Part shown: in pieces, positions 9,551-17,699 of the stretch
Numbering within the stretch: position 1 is the first letter of the stretch
Layout of the letters: every line of letters starts with the position of its first letter
Assembly (NCBI RefSeq): GCF_008807375.1
Contig: NZ_CP043311.1
Span: 3,390,001-3,454,000 of the forward strand
Direction of reading: 5' to 3'
DNA: 64,000 bases
From: Pseudomonas lalkuanensis
Lineage (GTDB): Bacteria; Pseudomonadota; Gammaproteobacteria; Pseudomonadales; Pseudomonadaceae
Made by a program: the position numbers and the translations under genes
Notes under the pieces: model-generated
Seen by the model: only the letters and a program-made list of their open reading frames with translations
What the model was told of the DNA's origin: nothing
Databases searched by the model: none

Positions 9551-10951
9551 ATGAGCGCATACGACGTGGTAGTGATCGGCGGTGGTCCGGGTGGCTACAA
9601 CGCGGCGATCAAGGCTGGCCAGTTGGGCATGAAAGTGGCCTGCGTCGAAGGCCGGGAAACCCTGGGCGGCACCTGCCTGAACGTCGGCTGCATGCCCTCC
9701 AAGGCCCTGCTGCATGCCTCCGAACTCTATGAAGCGGCCTCCGGCAAGGAGTTCGCCACCCTGGGCATCCAGGTCAAGCCCAAGCTCGACCTGGCGCAGA
9801 TGATGGCGCAGAAGACCGAAAGCGTGACCGCCCTGACCAAGGGCATCGAGTTCCTCTTCCGCAAGAACAAGGTGGAATGGGTCAAGGGCTGGGGTCGCAT
9901 CGACGGCGCGGGCAAGGTGGTGGTGACCGCCGCCGACGGCCAGCAGCAGATCCTGGAAACCCGCCACATCGTCATCGCCACCGGCTCCGAACCCACGCCG
10001 CTGCCCGGGGTGACCATCGACAACAAACGCATCCTCGACTCCACCGGCGCCCTGTCGCTACCGGAGGTGCCCAAGCATCTGGTGGTGATCGGCGCCGGAG
10101 TGATCGGCCTGGAGCTCGGCTCGGTCTGGCGCCGCCTGGGAGCCCAGGTGACGGTGGTGGAATACCTCGGGCGCATCTGCCCCGGCCTTGACGATGAAAC
10201 CGCCAAGACCCTGCAACGCGCCCTGACCAGGCAGGGCATGAGCTTCAAGCTGGGCTCCAAGGTCACCAGCGCCAAGTCCGGCAAGGCCGGCGTGGAACTG
10301 TCCATCGAACCGGCCGCCGGCGGCCTGGCGGAAACCCTCAAGGCCGACTACGTGCTGGTGGCCATCGGCCGTCGCCCCTACACCGAAGGCCTCGGCCTGG
10401 AGACCGTGGGCCTGACCACCGACGCCCGCGGCATGCTCGCCAACGAACGCCACCAGACCCCGGCTCCCAATGTCTGGGTCATCGGCGACGTCACCTCCGG
10501 CCCGATGCTCGCCCACAAGGCCGAGGACGAAGCCATCGTCTGCATCGAACGCATCGCCGGCCAGGCGGCCGAGGTGAACTACAACGTCATCCCCAACGTG
10601 ATCTACACCCGCCCGGAAGTGGCCAGCGTGGGCAAGAGCGAGGAACAGCTGAAGGCCGAAGGGCGCCCCTACCGCGTCGGCAAATTCCCCTTCACCGCCA
10701 ACAGCCGGGCCAAGATCAACCACGAAACCGAAGGCTTCGTGAAAGTCCTGGCGGACGAGCGCACCGACGAGGTGCTGGGCGTGCACATGGTCGGTCCGAG
10801 TGTCAGCGAGATGATCGGCGAGTACTGCGTGGCCATGGAATTCTCCGCCTCGGCCGAAGATATCGCCCTGATCTGCCACCCCCACCCAACCCGCTCCGAA
10901 GCCCTGCGCCAGGCCGCGATGGATGTGCATGGAGCGGCAATGCAGGCCTGA
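9551..10951 (+). CDS. lpd3: Dihydrolipoamide dehydrogenase (Lpd3 type)
   Basis: A 466-residue flavoprotein disulfide reductase that reoxidises dihydrolipoamide with NAD. FAD site VVVIGGGPGGYNAAI at residue 5, redox-active disulfide in GGTCLNVGCMPSKALLH (Cys about 42 and 47), NAD site VVIGAGVIGLELGSVW near residue 181, second FAD motif WVIGDVTSGPMLAHKAEDEA near residue 312, and the catalytic His-Glu pair in CHPHPTRSE near residue 443. There are no E1/E2 genes nearby, so this is the orphan third isoenzyme found in Pseudomonas rather than the 2-oxoacid complex-bound copies. The ribosome site GAGGTG precedes the ATG. Confidence 0.93.
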   Translation: MSAYDVVVIGGGPGGYNAAIKAGQLGMKVACVEGRETLGGTCLNVGCMPSKALLHASELYEAASGKEFATLGIQVKPKLDLAQMMAQKTESVTALTKGIEFLFRKNKVEWVKGWGRIDGAGKVVVTAADGQQQILETRHIVIATGSEPTPLPGVTIDNKRILDSTGALSLPEVPKHLVVIGAGVIGLELGSVWRRLGAQVTVVEYLGRICPGLDDETAKTLQRALTRQGMSFKLGSKVTSAKSGKAGVELSIEPAAGGLAETLKADYVLVAIGRRPYTEGLGLETVGLTTDARGMLANERHQTPAPNVWVIGDVTSGPMLAHKAEDEAIVCIERIAGQAAEVNYNVIPNVIYTRPEVASVGKSEEQLKAEGRPYRVGKFPFTANSRAKINHETEGFVKVLADERTDEVLGVHMVGPSVSEMIGEYCVAMEFSASAEDIALICHPHPTRSEALRQAAMDVHGAAMQA

Positions 10952-10954
10952 GCC

Positions 10955-10994
10955 TGTGGGGGCGAGTTCATTCGCGAATGGATTCGCCCCCTCA
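10955..10994. repeat. REP palindrome between convergent genes
   Basis: TGTGGGGGCGAGTTCATTCG meets its imperfect complement CGAATGGATTCGCCCCCTCA. It begins three bases after the lpd3 stop and overlaps the last codon of the convergent anti-sigma gene, a typical position for a transcript-end hairpin. Confidence 0.8.
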
Positions 10995-11735
10995 GAACGC
11001 CAGCGCCCGCCCCAGCACCTCGCTGCGCGGGTCCCCTTCCCTGCTCACCAGCGCGTAGTTGTAGCCATCCCTCGACCAGTATCGGGCCTCCAGTCCGCCG
11101 TCCCGGCGCTGGCCCTGCTTCATGCTCGGGTAGAGCGAACCCGGCGCGCGCAGGTACAGGCTGACCCGTTGCCCCTGGCTGTCTTCGAACAGGAGCAACG
11201 CCGCCGCACCCTGTTCGGTCACCAGCCAGCGGCCACCTACCGGGGTGAAGCCATAGGGGCTGAGGTCGGGAATTCTCGCCGCATGGCTGAAGCGCTGGTC
11301 CAGCCATGCCTGGAGTTCGCCGGGTTGCCTGGCGCGGATGTCGACCACTGGGCTGGCGGCGAACAGACGGTGAGCCTGCAGGGCATCCTGCATCGGCGGG
11401 TTGGCCGCCAGCAGGCTCATGTCCCGCGCTTGCCAGCCGCCCAGTCCACCCGCGCCCAGGGCCAGGACGAAGGAGGCCGCCAGGGCCAGCCGACGCTGTT
11501 TGCGCGCACGCAGTGAAGCCCGGATGGCCACCGGGTCGAGGCGCGGGTTGGGCGCCAGGCCCGGATTGGCCAGGGCCACGCGGAGCATCTGGGCGTCCCG
11601 CCGCCAGGCCTCCACCCGCGCGGCCGCTTCCGGATTGGCCGCGAGATAGGCTTCCACCGCCCTGCTCTGCTCGGCGTCCAGCTCGCCGTCGAGGTATGCG
11701 TGCAGGTCATCTTCGCTGGGATGGAATGCGTTCAT
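10992..11735 (-). CDS. Anti-sigma factor (transmembrane, partner of the ECF sigma factor)
   Basis: A 247-residue protein with an N-terminal anti-sigma domain (SEDDLHAYLDGELDAEQ, without the zinc HxxxCxxC motif), one transmembrane segment at about residues 89-107, and a periplasmic domain of about 140 residues. It should hold the sigma factor at the inner membrane until a periplasmic signal, probably oxidative, releases it. Its ATG overlaps the sigma stop codon by four bases (ATGA), so the two are translationally coupled. The target genes are likely the divergent peroxidase-cytochrome b561 operon, which carries the same promoter motif. Confidence 0.85.
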   Translation of the reverse strand: MNAFHPSEDDLHAYLDGELDAEQSRAVEAYLAANPEAAARVEAWRRDAQMLRVALANPGLAPNPRLDPVAIRASLRARKQRRLALAASFVLALGAGGLGGWQARDMSLLAANPPMQDALQAHRLFAASPVVDIRARQPGELQAWLDQRFSHAARIPDLSPYGFTPVGGRWLVTEQGAAALLLFEDSQGQRVSLYLRAPGSLYPSMKQGQRRDGGLEARYWSRDGYNYALVSREGDPRSEVLGRALAF

Positions 11736-12238
11736 TTGAGTACCCGTAGATGAGGGTTGGACATCTCGCCTTCGGCCAGCGCACGCAGCGCCTTGCGCGC
11801 GCGGGACAGCCTGGACATCACGGTGCCGATGGGAATGCCGAGGGTATCGGCGGCCTCCTTGTAGCTGAGCCCTTCCACGCTCACCAGAAGCAGGAGCGCG
11901 CGCTGCTCGGCCGGCAGCCTGCCGAAAGCCTCGAGGGTGGCCTGGTTGACCACCAGGTCCTCGGTGGAGGGCGCCTCTTCGGTGCGGCCACCGAAGATTT
12001 CCAGCAGCCGCGCGTGGCGACGGGCCCGCCGCTGGCCGTCGAGGAACTGCCGATAGAGGATGGCGAACAGCCAGGCGCGGAGGTTGCCGTCGCCCTTGCT
12101 GCTCCAGCGCGACAGTGCCCGCTCCAGGGTCGCCTGGACCAGGTCGTCGGCGCTGCTCGCATTGCGCGTCAGCCACAGCGCGAAACGTCGCAGCCTCTGT
12201 AACAACTCCCGCAGTTCCGCGTCTTCGATCATGTTCAT
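11732..12238 (-). CDS. ECF sigma factor
   Basis: A 168-residue sigma-70 family protein of the extracytoplasmic-function class. Region 2 is at about 12-75 (ADDLVQATLERALSRW, LRAWLFAILYRQF) and region 4 at about 105-160 (LPAEQRALLLLVSVEGLSYKEAA, then the IPIGTVMSRLSRARKAL helix-turn-helix). The chosen ATG has a second in-frame ATG two codons on; the ribosome site is poor. Upstream, at 12279-12305, is a promoter of the form GGGAATAAA-N13-CGTCT, identical in layout to the one of the divergent operon, which indicates autoregulation. The gene set matches ECF groups known to sit next to SrpA-like catalases and cytochrome b561. Confidence 0.92.
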   Translation of the reverse strand: MNMIEDAELRELLQRLRRFALWLTRNASSADDLVQATLERALSRWSSKGDGNLRAWLFAILYRQFLDGQRRARRHARLLEIFGGRTEEAPSTEDLVVNQATLEAFGRLPAEQRALLLLVSVEGLSYKEAADTLGIPIGTVMSRLSRARKALRALAEGEMSNPHLRVLK

Positions 12239-12278
12239 AGCCAGGTGTCGTGGCGCTCTTGCCAAGGGTGTAACGAGA

Positions 12279-12305
12279 AGACGTGCGAGGCGGGATTTTA
12301 TTCCC
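12279..12305 (-). promoter_or_regulatory. ECF promoter driving the sigma/anti-sigma operon
   Basis: On the minus strand GGGAATAAA (12305-12297) is followed after exactly 13 bases by CGTCT (12283-12279), about 40 bases before the sigma start codon. The same boxes with the same spacing drive the divergent peroxidase operon. Confidence 0.75.
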
Positions 12306-12309
12306 GACC

Positions 12310-12336
12310 GGGAATAAAGCCCTGAGGGGTGCGTCT
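12310..12336 (+). promoter_or_regulatory. ECF promoter driving the peroxidase-cytochrome b561 operon
   Basis: GGGAATAAA at 12310-12318, 13-base spacer, CGTCT at 12332-12336, about 42 bases before the peroxidase ATG. With the minus-strand promoter the two -35 boxes form the 22-bp palindrome TTTATTCCCG-AC-CGGGAATAAA at 12297-12318. Confidence 0.75.
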
Positions 12337-12377
12337 CACCGGCTCATGGACAAGGGCATTTCGCCCGGGAGTATCGC

Positions 12378-13436
12378 ATGAGCAAGTCACCACCCAAGGG
12401 GATCGACCTGGCGGCACGACTGGCCGTGATCGGCCTGGCCACTGGCGGACTGGCAGCCGCCTTCGCCTACGCCGGCGGCTGGATCGGCGGCGAACACCTG
12501 ACGCCGCAGCGGATCATCGACGCCTTCGAGGCCAACGCCGGCAAGTTCCCCGGCTACCGCAAGAACCACGCGAAAGGCATCTGCATTACCGGCCACTTCG
12601 AGAGCAACGGCCAGGCTGCGCAGCTGTCCCGCGCCAGCGTCTTCGCCCCCGGCAAGGTGCCGGTGATCGGCCGCCTGGCCATCGGCGGCAGCAATCCCCA
12701 CGTGCCGGATGCCGGCGTACCCACCCGCAGCATGGCATTGCTGTTCCAGTTGCCCGGCGGCGAGCAGTGGCGCACCGGAATGAACACGCCACCGGTGCTG
12801 CCGGTGGCCACCCCGGAAGCCTTTTACGAGCAGGTGCTGGCGGCCCGCCCCGATCCCGCCACCGGCAAGCCGGACCCAGCAAAGATCCAGGCCTTCTTCG
12901 CCGCCCACCCGGAAAGCGCCGCCTTCCGCCAGTGGTCGCAGAGTGCCAAGCCCAGCAACAGCTTTGCCAACGTCGCCTACAACGGCATCAACGCCTTCCG
13001 TCTGCTGGACGCCGCCGGCAATGGCCACTTCGTGCGCTGGTCGGTGCAACCGGAGGCGCCGTTCGAGCCCCTGGGGGATGCCGGCAGCGACCCGGACTTC
13101 CTCAGCCACGACTTGCAGCAACGCCTGGCGCAGGGCCCATTGCGCTGGCAGCTGATGCTGACCCTGGCCGAACCCGGCGACCCCACCCATGACGCAACCC
13201 GCCAATGGCCCGCCGACCGCCGCCAGGTGGATGCGGGCACCCTGGTGGTGGAAAGCGCCGAGCCGCAGGACAGTGGCGCCTGCCGCGACATCAACTACGA
13301 CCCGACGGTGCTGCCCGACGGCATCCAGGTCTCCGACGACCCGATCCTCGCCGCACGCGCGGCCGCCTATGCCGTGTCCTACAACCGCCGCACCCGGGAA
13401 GGCGCACCCGGCGCCGGGCAAGGAGTCCAGCAATGA
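12378..13436 (+). CDS. Catalase-family peroxidase (SrpA-like)
   Basis: A 352-residue heme peroxidase of the catalase-like SrpA group, exported or membrane-anchored: a hydrophobic segment at about residues 14-32 precedes the catalase core. Recognisable blocks are FPGYRKNHAKGICITGHFESNG (distal side, His near 59), SFANVAYNGINAF near 197, and YDPTVLPDGIQVSDDPILAARAAAY near 303, whose R-x-x-x-Y supplies the proximal heme ligand. It would remove peroxides using electrons from the cytochrome b561 encoded next, whose ATG overlaps this stop. The ribosome site GGGAG is nine bases before the ATG. Confidence 0.9.
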   Translation: MSKSPPKGIDLAARLAVIGLATGGLAAAFAYAGGWIGGEHLTPQRIIDAFEANAGKFPGYRKNHAKGICITGHFESNGQAAQLSRASVFAPGKVPVIGRLAIGGSNPHVPDAGVPTRSMALLFQLPGGEQWRTGMNTPPVLPVATPEAFYEQVLAARPDPATGKPDPAKIQAFFAAHPESAAFRQWSQSAKPSNSFANVAYNGINAFRLLDAAGNGHFVRWSVQPEAPFEPLGDAGSDPDFLSHDLQQRLAQGPLRWQLMLTLAEPGDPTHDATRQWPADRRQVDAGTLVVESAEPQDSGACRDINYDPTVLPDGIQVSDDPILAARAAAYAVSYNRRTREGAPGAGQGVQQ

Positions 13437-13993
13437 ACACCCCGACCCGTTTCAGCCCGCTATTGCGGGTCCTCCACTGGCTGATGGCGTTCCTGCTGCT
13501 GGCCATGCTCTTCATCGGCGTCAGCATGGTGGGCGACCTGTCGCCGCGCCACAGCGCCCTGGTGGCGCTGCACAAGCCGCTGGGCGTGACGCTGCTGGTC
13601 CTGGTGCTGATCCGCCTGACCGTGCGCCTGACTCGTCCGGTGCCGCCCCTGCCCGCCGACATGCCCGGCTGGCAGCAACGCATTGCCATGCTGTCCCACC
13701 TGCTGCTCTACGGCCTGATGATCGCCCTGCCCCTGGTGGGCTGGGCCATGCAGTCCGCCGGCGACTATCCGGTGGTGCTCCACGAGTCCCTGCTGCTGCC
13801 GCCCATCGTCCCGCAGGACGCGCGGCTCTATGCCTCGCTGCGCGTGGCCCACACTGTACTGGCGTACCTGCTGTTCATCAGCATCCTGGCGCACCTGGCG
13901 GCGGCCCTCTACCACGCGCTCATCCGCAGGGATGGCGTGCTTTCGAGCATGACCACCGGCAGTGGCATCCGATCGATGCCTGACGGTCAGTAG
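13433..13993 (+). CDS. Cytochrome b561
   Basis: A 186-residue inner-membrane diheme cytochrome of the bacterial b561 family with four transmembrane helices. Heme-binding histidines are visible in LLRVLHWLMAF (helix 1), LVALHKPLGV (helix 2), and RVAHTVLAYLLFISILAHLAAALYHALIRRDG (helices 4 and loop). It passes electrons from the quinol pool, most likely to the peroxidase encoded just upstream; start and stop overlap by four bases. The start at 13433 was chosen because an in-frame extension to 13205 lies entirely inside the peroxidase gene. Confidence 0.92.
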   Translation: MNTPTRFSPLLRVLHWLMAFLLLAMLFIGVSMVGDLSPRHSALVALHKPLGVTLLVLVLIRLTVRLTRPVPPLPADMPGWQQRIAMLSHLLLYGLMIALPLVGWAMQSAGDYPVVLHESLLLPPIVPQDARLYASLRVAHTVLAYLLFISILAHLAAALYHALIRRDGVLSSMTTGSGIRSMPDGQ

Positions 13994-14040
13994 GCGCGGG
14001 CATTCCCCGCAAACCACCTCTCCAGCAGGAGAACCCCACC

Positions 14041-14295
14041 ATGAAAACCCTAGTCGTCGCCTTGAGTCTCAGCCTTGCCTCCACCGTCGCCCTGGCCGTC
14101 ACGGACCAGGCCGCGCCGCCGGTCACCCAGTACGAATATGGTGTGCACCTGGATATCGCGCGGGTAGTCCAGATGACCGACCTCACCACCTTCTGCGGCG
14201 TGGGGCCGGCGCGCATGACCTACGAGGACAGCCAGATGCAGACGAAGACAATCGAGTACCTGGTCTGGGGCACCGGCTGCAAGAACGACTACTGA
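14041..14295 (+). CDS. DUF2790 secreted small protein
   Basis: An 84-residue protein with a Sec signal peptide (residues 1-20, cleavage near ALA-VT) and a DUF2790 domain: YEYGVHLDIARVVQMTDLTTFCGV, then MTYEDSQ and IEYLVWGTGC. Two cysteines (near 58 and 80) could form a disulfide in the periplasm. DUF2790 proteins are abundant in Pseudomonas and have no assigned reaction; several are linked to metal or stress responses. It follows the cytochrome b561 gene by 47 bases on the same strand, so it may belong to the ECF-driven operon. A ribosome site AGGAGAA is present. Confidence 0.85.
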   Translation: MKTLVVALSLSLASTVALAVTDQAAPPVTQYEYGVHLDIARVVQMTDLTTFCGVGPARMTYEDSQMQTKTIEYLVWGTGCKNDY

Positions 14296-14301
14296 GGAGC
14301 T

Positions 14302-14385
14302 GTAGGTTGGACTGAGCGCAACGAAGCCCGACAGCGTATCGTCGGGCTTCGCAGGCTCAGACCAGCGTGGCCCGCACCAACCTAC
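14302..14385. repeat. Nested inverted repeat (GTAGGTTGG family)
   Basis: Outer arms GTAGGTTGG (14302-14310) and CCAACCTAC (14377-14385) enclose an inner perfect hairpin GAAGCCCGAC / GTCGGGCTTC (14323-14332, 14341-14350). This is a different repeat class from the GTGGGAGCG REP family; it separates the convergent DUF2790 and CorA genes and can act as a bidirectional stop. Confidence 0.7.
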
Positions 14386-14430
14386 CTAACCCGGGCTCTC
14401 GCCGACGGTCCATGCCCGGCAGGCCCTGAG

Positions 14431-15417
14431 TCAGAACCAGCCTTTCCACTTGAACCAGGCGTACGGCAGGATCGCCGATACCACCATCAGGCCCAGCGCC
14501 ACCGGGTAGCCGAAAGCCCAGTCCAGCTCCGGCATGGACCTGAAGTTCATGCCGTACACCGTGCCTACCAGGGTCGGCGGCAGGAAGAGCACGGCGGCGA
14601 TGGAAAACACCTTGATGATGCTGTTCTGCTCGATATCGATCAGCCCCAGGGTGGCGCTGAGCAGGAAGGCGATCTCGTCGAACATTTTCGCCACGTAGTC
14701 CACCAGCGAGCGGACGTCCCGCTCGATGGAGCGCGAACGGTCCAGGCCGGGCTCGCTCAGCCAGAGCTCCGACCATGCGTTCGAATAGTCCAGCACCCGC
14801 CCCATGCTGATCAGGCTCTCGCGCAGCTTCACCAGGCCCGAATTGTTGCGGCCCAGGCGCTTGACCACCTGTTGCAGGTCGGCACGGCTGCCCTTGGGCT
14901 GCGGCGCTGCACCTCGTTCCTCGCTGAACACCGCACCTGACATATCGTCCAGTTCGCGCTGCATCAGCTCCAGCATGTCGGCGATGTGGTCCACCACGCT
15001 GCCGCACAAGGACAGGAAGATCTGCTCGCTGGAGGAGTGGGTTTCCGGCTCACGGAGGAACTTGTCTTCCAGGTATTCGAAGAACGGCAGGTTGGCGTAG
15101 CGCACCGTTACCAGGTAGTCGGGCGCCACCACGAACATCACGTCGCTGGAGATCGGCCGCTGCTCGCGCAGGCCGCTCACCAGGGTCGCGTTCATGTAGA
15201 GGGTGCCTTCATGCTGGTAGAGGCGCGAGGTTTCCTCGATCTCGACGATGGCCTCGCGGGAGGGAATTTCCACCCCCAGGGACTGGCCGATGAAGGCCGC
15301 CTCTTCCGGTTCGGGGTCCATCAGGTCGATCCACAGGGTGGCCGCGGGAATAGCCACACCGGGCTGGCCAGCGCTGGCGTGCAGGACGCCGCCATCCTGC
15401 GCGTAGTAGTGGATCAT
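14431..15417 (-). CDS. CorA-family magnesium/divalent cation transporter
   Basis: A 328-residue member of the CorA/ZntB superfamily: a long cytoplasmic alpha/beta domain, then two C-terminal helices (about 268-288 and 302-322) with the pore signature YGMNFRSMPEL between them. It takes up or releases Mg2+ or related divalent ions as a homopentamer. The ATG at 15417 has AAGGAG nine bases upstream; an in-frame ATG 13 codons earlier has none. The N-terminus MIHYYAQDGGVLHASAG is typical of Pseudomonas CorA paralogues that lie apart from the main corA gene. Confidence 0.9.
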   Translation of the reverse strand: MIHYYAQDGGVLHASAGQPGVAIPAATLWIDLMDPEPEEAAFIGQSLGVEIPSREAIVEIEETSRLYQHEGTLYMNATLVSGLREQRPISSDVMFVVAPDYLVTVRYANLPFFEYLEDKFLREPETHSSSEQIFLSLCGSVVDHIADMLELMQRELDDMSGAVFSEERGAAPQPKGSRADLQQVVKRLGRNNSGLVKLRESLISMGRVLDYSNAWSELWLSEPGLDRSRSIERDVRSLVDYVAKMFDEIAFLLSATLGLIDIEQNSIIKVFSIAAVLFLPPTLVGTVYGMNFRSMPELDWAFGYPVALGLMVVSAILPYAWFKWKGWF

Positions 15418-15546
15418 CCAGGTTGCTCCTTGGGCGTCTGGGAATGAGTAAAGCACCGGTCATGCCCTGCGAAGACGCGTCTGGCGGACCGGGAGGCACG
15501 TGTCCGGCAATTGGACTAGGTTCTCGTTAGGCGAACGGAGACCACC

Positions 15547-16647
15547 ATGACCCAGCGCAACTCACCCGTGCCCCCGGGCGAAGCGGTGCCCTGGTTCACC
15601 AGCAGCACCCCCAGCCGTGAACGCTTCACCTTCGATACCGCCGCCGGGCGCTACATTGTCCTGTGCTTCCTCGGCTCCTCCGCGGACCCGACGGCGGCGC
15701 GGGTGCTGGCCGACCTGCTGGCCCGCCGCGAGTGCTTCGACGACGACCAGGCGGCTTTCTTCGGGGTGACCGCCGACCCGCGCGACCGGGAACAGCAACG
15801 CGTGCGCGATCTGTTGCCGGGCATCCGTTTCTTCTGGGACATGGACCGCAGCATCTGCAACCTCTTTGGCGTGCAGCGCGAGAACGGCGCCATCCGCCAG
15901 CTGACCTACCTGCTCGACCCGCGCCTGCGGGTGATCGCCGTACTGCCGATCCTGCCCGGCGGCGAAGGCCACATCGACACCCTCATCGGCCTGCTCAGGG
16001 CCCAGGAGCCCATTCCGCCGGCCGCGCCCGCCCTGCCCCAGGCGCCGGTGCTGGTGGTGCCACGCATCTTCGAACCCGAGCTGTGCAAGACGCTGATCGA
16101 CTACTACGACCATCACGGCGGCGCCGACTCGGGCTACATGGTCGAGCGCGACGGCAAGACGGTCGAGGTGCTCAAGTACGATCACAAGCGCCGCCGCGAT
16201 TGCGCCCTCGAGGACCAGCGGCTTTGCCAGTCCTGCATGCACCGCATCACCATGCGGCTGGTCCCGGAGATCCAGAAGGCCTTCCAGTTCCACGCCACGC
16301 GCATGGAGCGCTACCTGGTGGCCTGCTACGACGCCTCCGAAGGCGGCCACTTCCGCCCACACCGCGACAACACCACCAAGGGCACCGCACACCGCCGCTT
16401 CGCCGTTTCCCTGTTCCTCAACAGCGGCGAATACGAAGGCGGCCAGCTGCGTTTCCCGGAGTTCGGCGGCAGCCTCTACAGCGCGCCAACCGGGGGCGCC
16501 GTGGTGTTCTCCTGTTCGCTGTTGCACGAGGCCACGCCCGTCACCGCCGGCCGCCGCTACATGTTCCTGCCCTTCCTCTACGACGAGGAAGCCCGGCGCA
16601 TCCGCGAGGAAAACCAGCAGTACCTCGAAAGCTCGACTGAGCAATGA
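15547..16647 (+). CDS. Redoxin domain fused to a 2-oxoglutarate/Fe(II) oxygenase
   Basis: A 366-residue fusion. Residues about 1-150 have a peroxiredoxin/thioredoxin-like fold (GEAVPWFTSSTPS, YIVLCFLGSS, FFGVTADPRDRE, FFWDMDRSICNLFGV), but the position of the peroxidatic cysteine in PxxxTxxC is occupied by SSADPTAAR. Residues about 165-350 are a prolyl-4-hydroxylase type dioxygenase with Fe ligands H-x-D in HFRPHRDN, a distal His in LLHEATPV, and the 2-oxoglutarate arginine in GRRYMF. The substrate is unknown; hydroxylation of a protein or small molecule is expected. Transcribed divergently from corA. Confidence 0.85.
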   Translation: MTQRNSPVPPGEAVPWFTSSTPSRERFTFDTAAGRYIVLCFLGSSADPTAARVLADLLARRECFDDDQAAFFGVTADPRDREQQRVRDLLPGIRFFWDMDRSICNLFGVQRENGAIRQLTYLLDPRLRVIAVLPILPGGEGHIDTLIGLLRAQEPIPPAAPALPQAPVLVVPRIFEPELCKTLIDYYDHHGGADSGYMVERDGKTVEVLKYDHKRRRDCALEDQRLCQSCMHRITMRLVPEIQKAFQFHATRMERYLVACYDASEGGHFRPHRDNTTKGTAHRRFAVSLFLNSGEYEGGQLRFPEFGGSLYSAPTGGAVVFSCSLLHEATPVTAGRRYMFLPFLYDEEARRIREENQQYLESSTEQ

Positions 16648-16688
16648 CCGGCGGCCTGGCTTATCATTCCGCGCCTTGCGACTGACTG

Positions 16689-17030
16689 ATGGATACCCCA
16701 ATGAGCCACGAGACCCTGCTGGACGCCCTGCTCGACGCCGACATGCTGGAAATCGACGACCTGCACGCCTGGGAGTTCGACCTGGACGAAGCGCTGGTGG
16801 AGGCGCTGGACGCCGACCAACCGGGTGACCCCGAGGCCCAACTGCTGCGTGTCGAATGCATGGACGGCCGCTCCCGCCGCGAATGGCGCTTCACCCAGGC
16901 TGCCGTGCAAGCCGCGCGCTTCGACCCCGAAACCGGCAGCTGGAAACTGGCCGGCGCCGACGGCGAACACGCCCTGCGCTGCTTTGATGCCTTCGGCGGC
17001 GATGCCGAGGATGACGACGGGCAGGAGTGA
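16689..17030 (+). CDS. DUF5629-like small acidic protein
   Basis: A 113-residue acidic protein without signal peptide or membrane segment. It begins with a run of alternating Leu/Asp (LLDALLDADMLEIDDLHAWEF) and ends in an Asp/Glu cluster; this layout is known from a Pseudomonas-specific family of unknown function (DUF5629, assigned from memory). A second ATG at 16701 is equally possible; neither has a strong ribosome site. It is 41 bases after the oxygenase fusion gene and may be co-transcribed with it. Confidence 0.7.
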   Translation: MDTPMSHETLLDALLDADMLEIDDLHAWEFDLDEALVEALDADQPGDPEAQLLRVECMDGRSRREWRFTQAAVQAARFDPETGSWKLAGADGEHALRCFDAFGGDAEDDDGQE

Positions 17031-17074
17031 CTCTCTAGCCAGCTGTGTTTCTGCTGTAGGGGCGCGCTTTTCCT

Positions 17075-17098
17075 GTGTAGGAGCGAATTCATTCGCCA
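17075..17098. repeat. REP half-site
   Basis: A single arm TGTAGGAGCGAATTCATTCGCC without a matching inverted partner, between the convergent small acidic protein gene and the XRE-cupin regulator gene. Confidence 0.6.
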
Positions 17099-17135
17099 AG
17101 GACGGCGCAGCCGTCCCCCAGCAGACAAATCCGGT

Positions 17136-17699
17136 TCAGGTGAGGACATTGCGCATAAAGCGCACCAGCTGTCCGCCTTCATTGGCATAGATGTAGGGCT
17201 GGTCGCTGCCGAACACCAGGAAGTCCCCGGCCCCCACCTGATGCGTTTCGCCGCTGTGCAGCACGGTCAGTTCGCCTTCGATCACGTAGATCATCTCTCG
17301 CCAGCCTTCGGCATCCGGTTCGGCCGTGTAGCGCTCGCCCGGCGCCAGGGACCAGCTCCACAGCTCCACTTCATGGCGCGTCGCTGAACTCGCCAGCAAG
17401 GTGGCCTTGCTGCCGGGCTTGGCACCCACCCAGGCCACTGCATTGATACGGGAACGATCGGGGCGATCCGGTTGCTGCACCAGATCGGGAAAGAGCACGC
17501 CGAGGGCGGCGGCAATGCGGTCCAGCGTGGCCAGACTGACATTCACATCACCGCCTTCGATGCCCACCAGCATGCGCCGGCTGACGCCAGCAGCCGTGGC
17601 CAGGGCTTCCTGACTGAGGCCCGCGGCACGGCGCAGGCGGCGGACGTTCTCGGAGACGTGCTCCAGGACGTTGGGACGTTCATCGGATTTGGGCAACAT
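17136..17699 (-). CDS. XRE-family regulator with C-terminal cupin
   Basis: A 187-residue transcription factor: helix-turn-helix at about residues 14-70 (VRRLRRAAGLSQEALATAAGVSRRMLVGIEGG), linker, and a cupin sensor domain at about 105-180 (PGERYTAEP, IYVIEGELTV, VGAGDFLVFGSDQPYIY). Such proteins often control a divergent transporter or catabolic gene in response to a small ligand. It is divergent from rhtA, and an inverted repeat (GCAACATA / TATGTTGC) overlaps its start codon and lies in the shared intergenic region, so it probably represses itself and rhtA. The ATG at 17699 was preferred over upstream in-frame ATGs that lie in the operator. Confidence 0.9.
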   Translation of the reverse strand: MLPKSDERPNVLEHVSENVRRLRRAAGLSQEALATAAGVSRRMLVGIEGGDVNVSLATLDRIAAALGVLFPDLVQQPDRPDRSRINAVAWVGAKPGSKATLLASSATRHEVELWSWSLAPGERYTAEPDAEGWREMIYVIEGELTVLHSGETHQVGAGDFLVFGSDQPYIYANEGGQLVRFMRNVLT

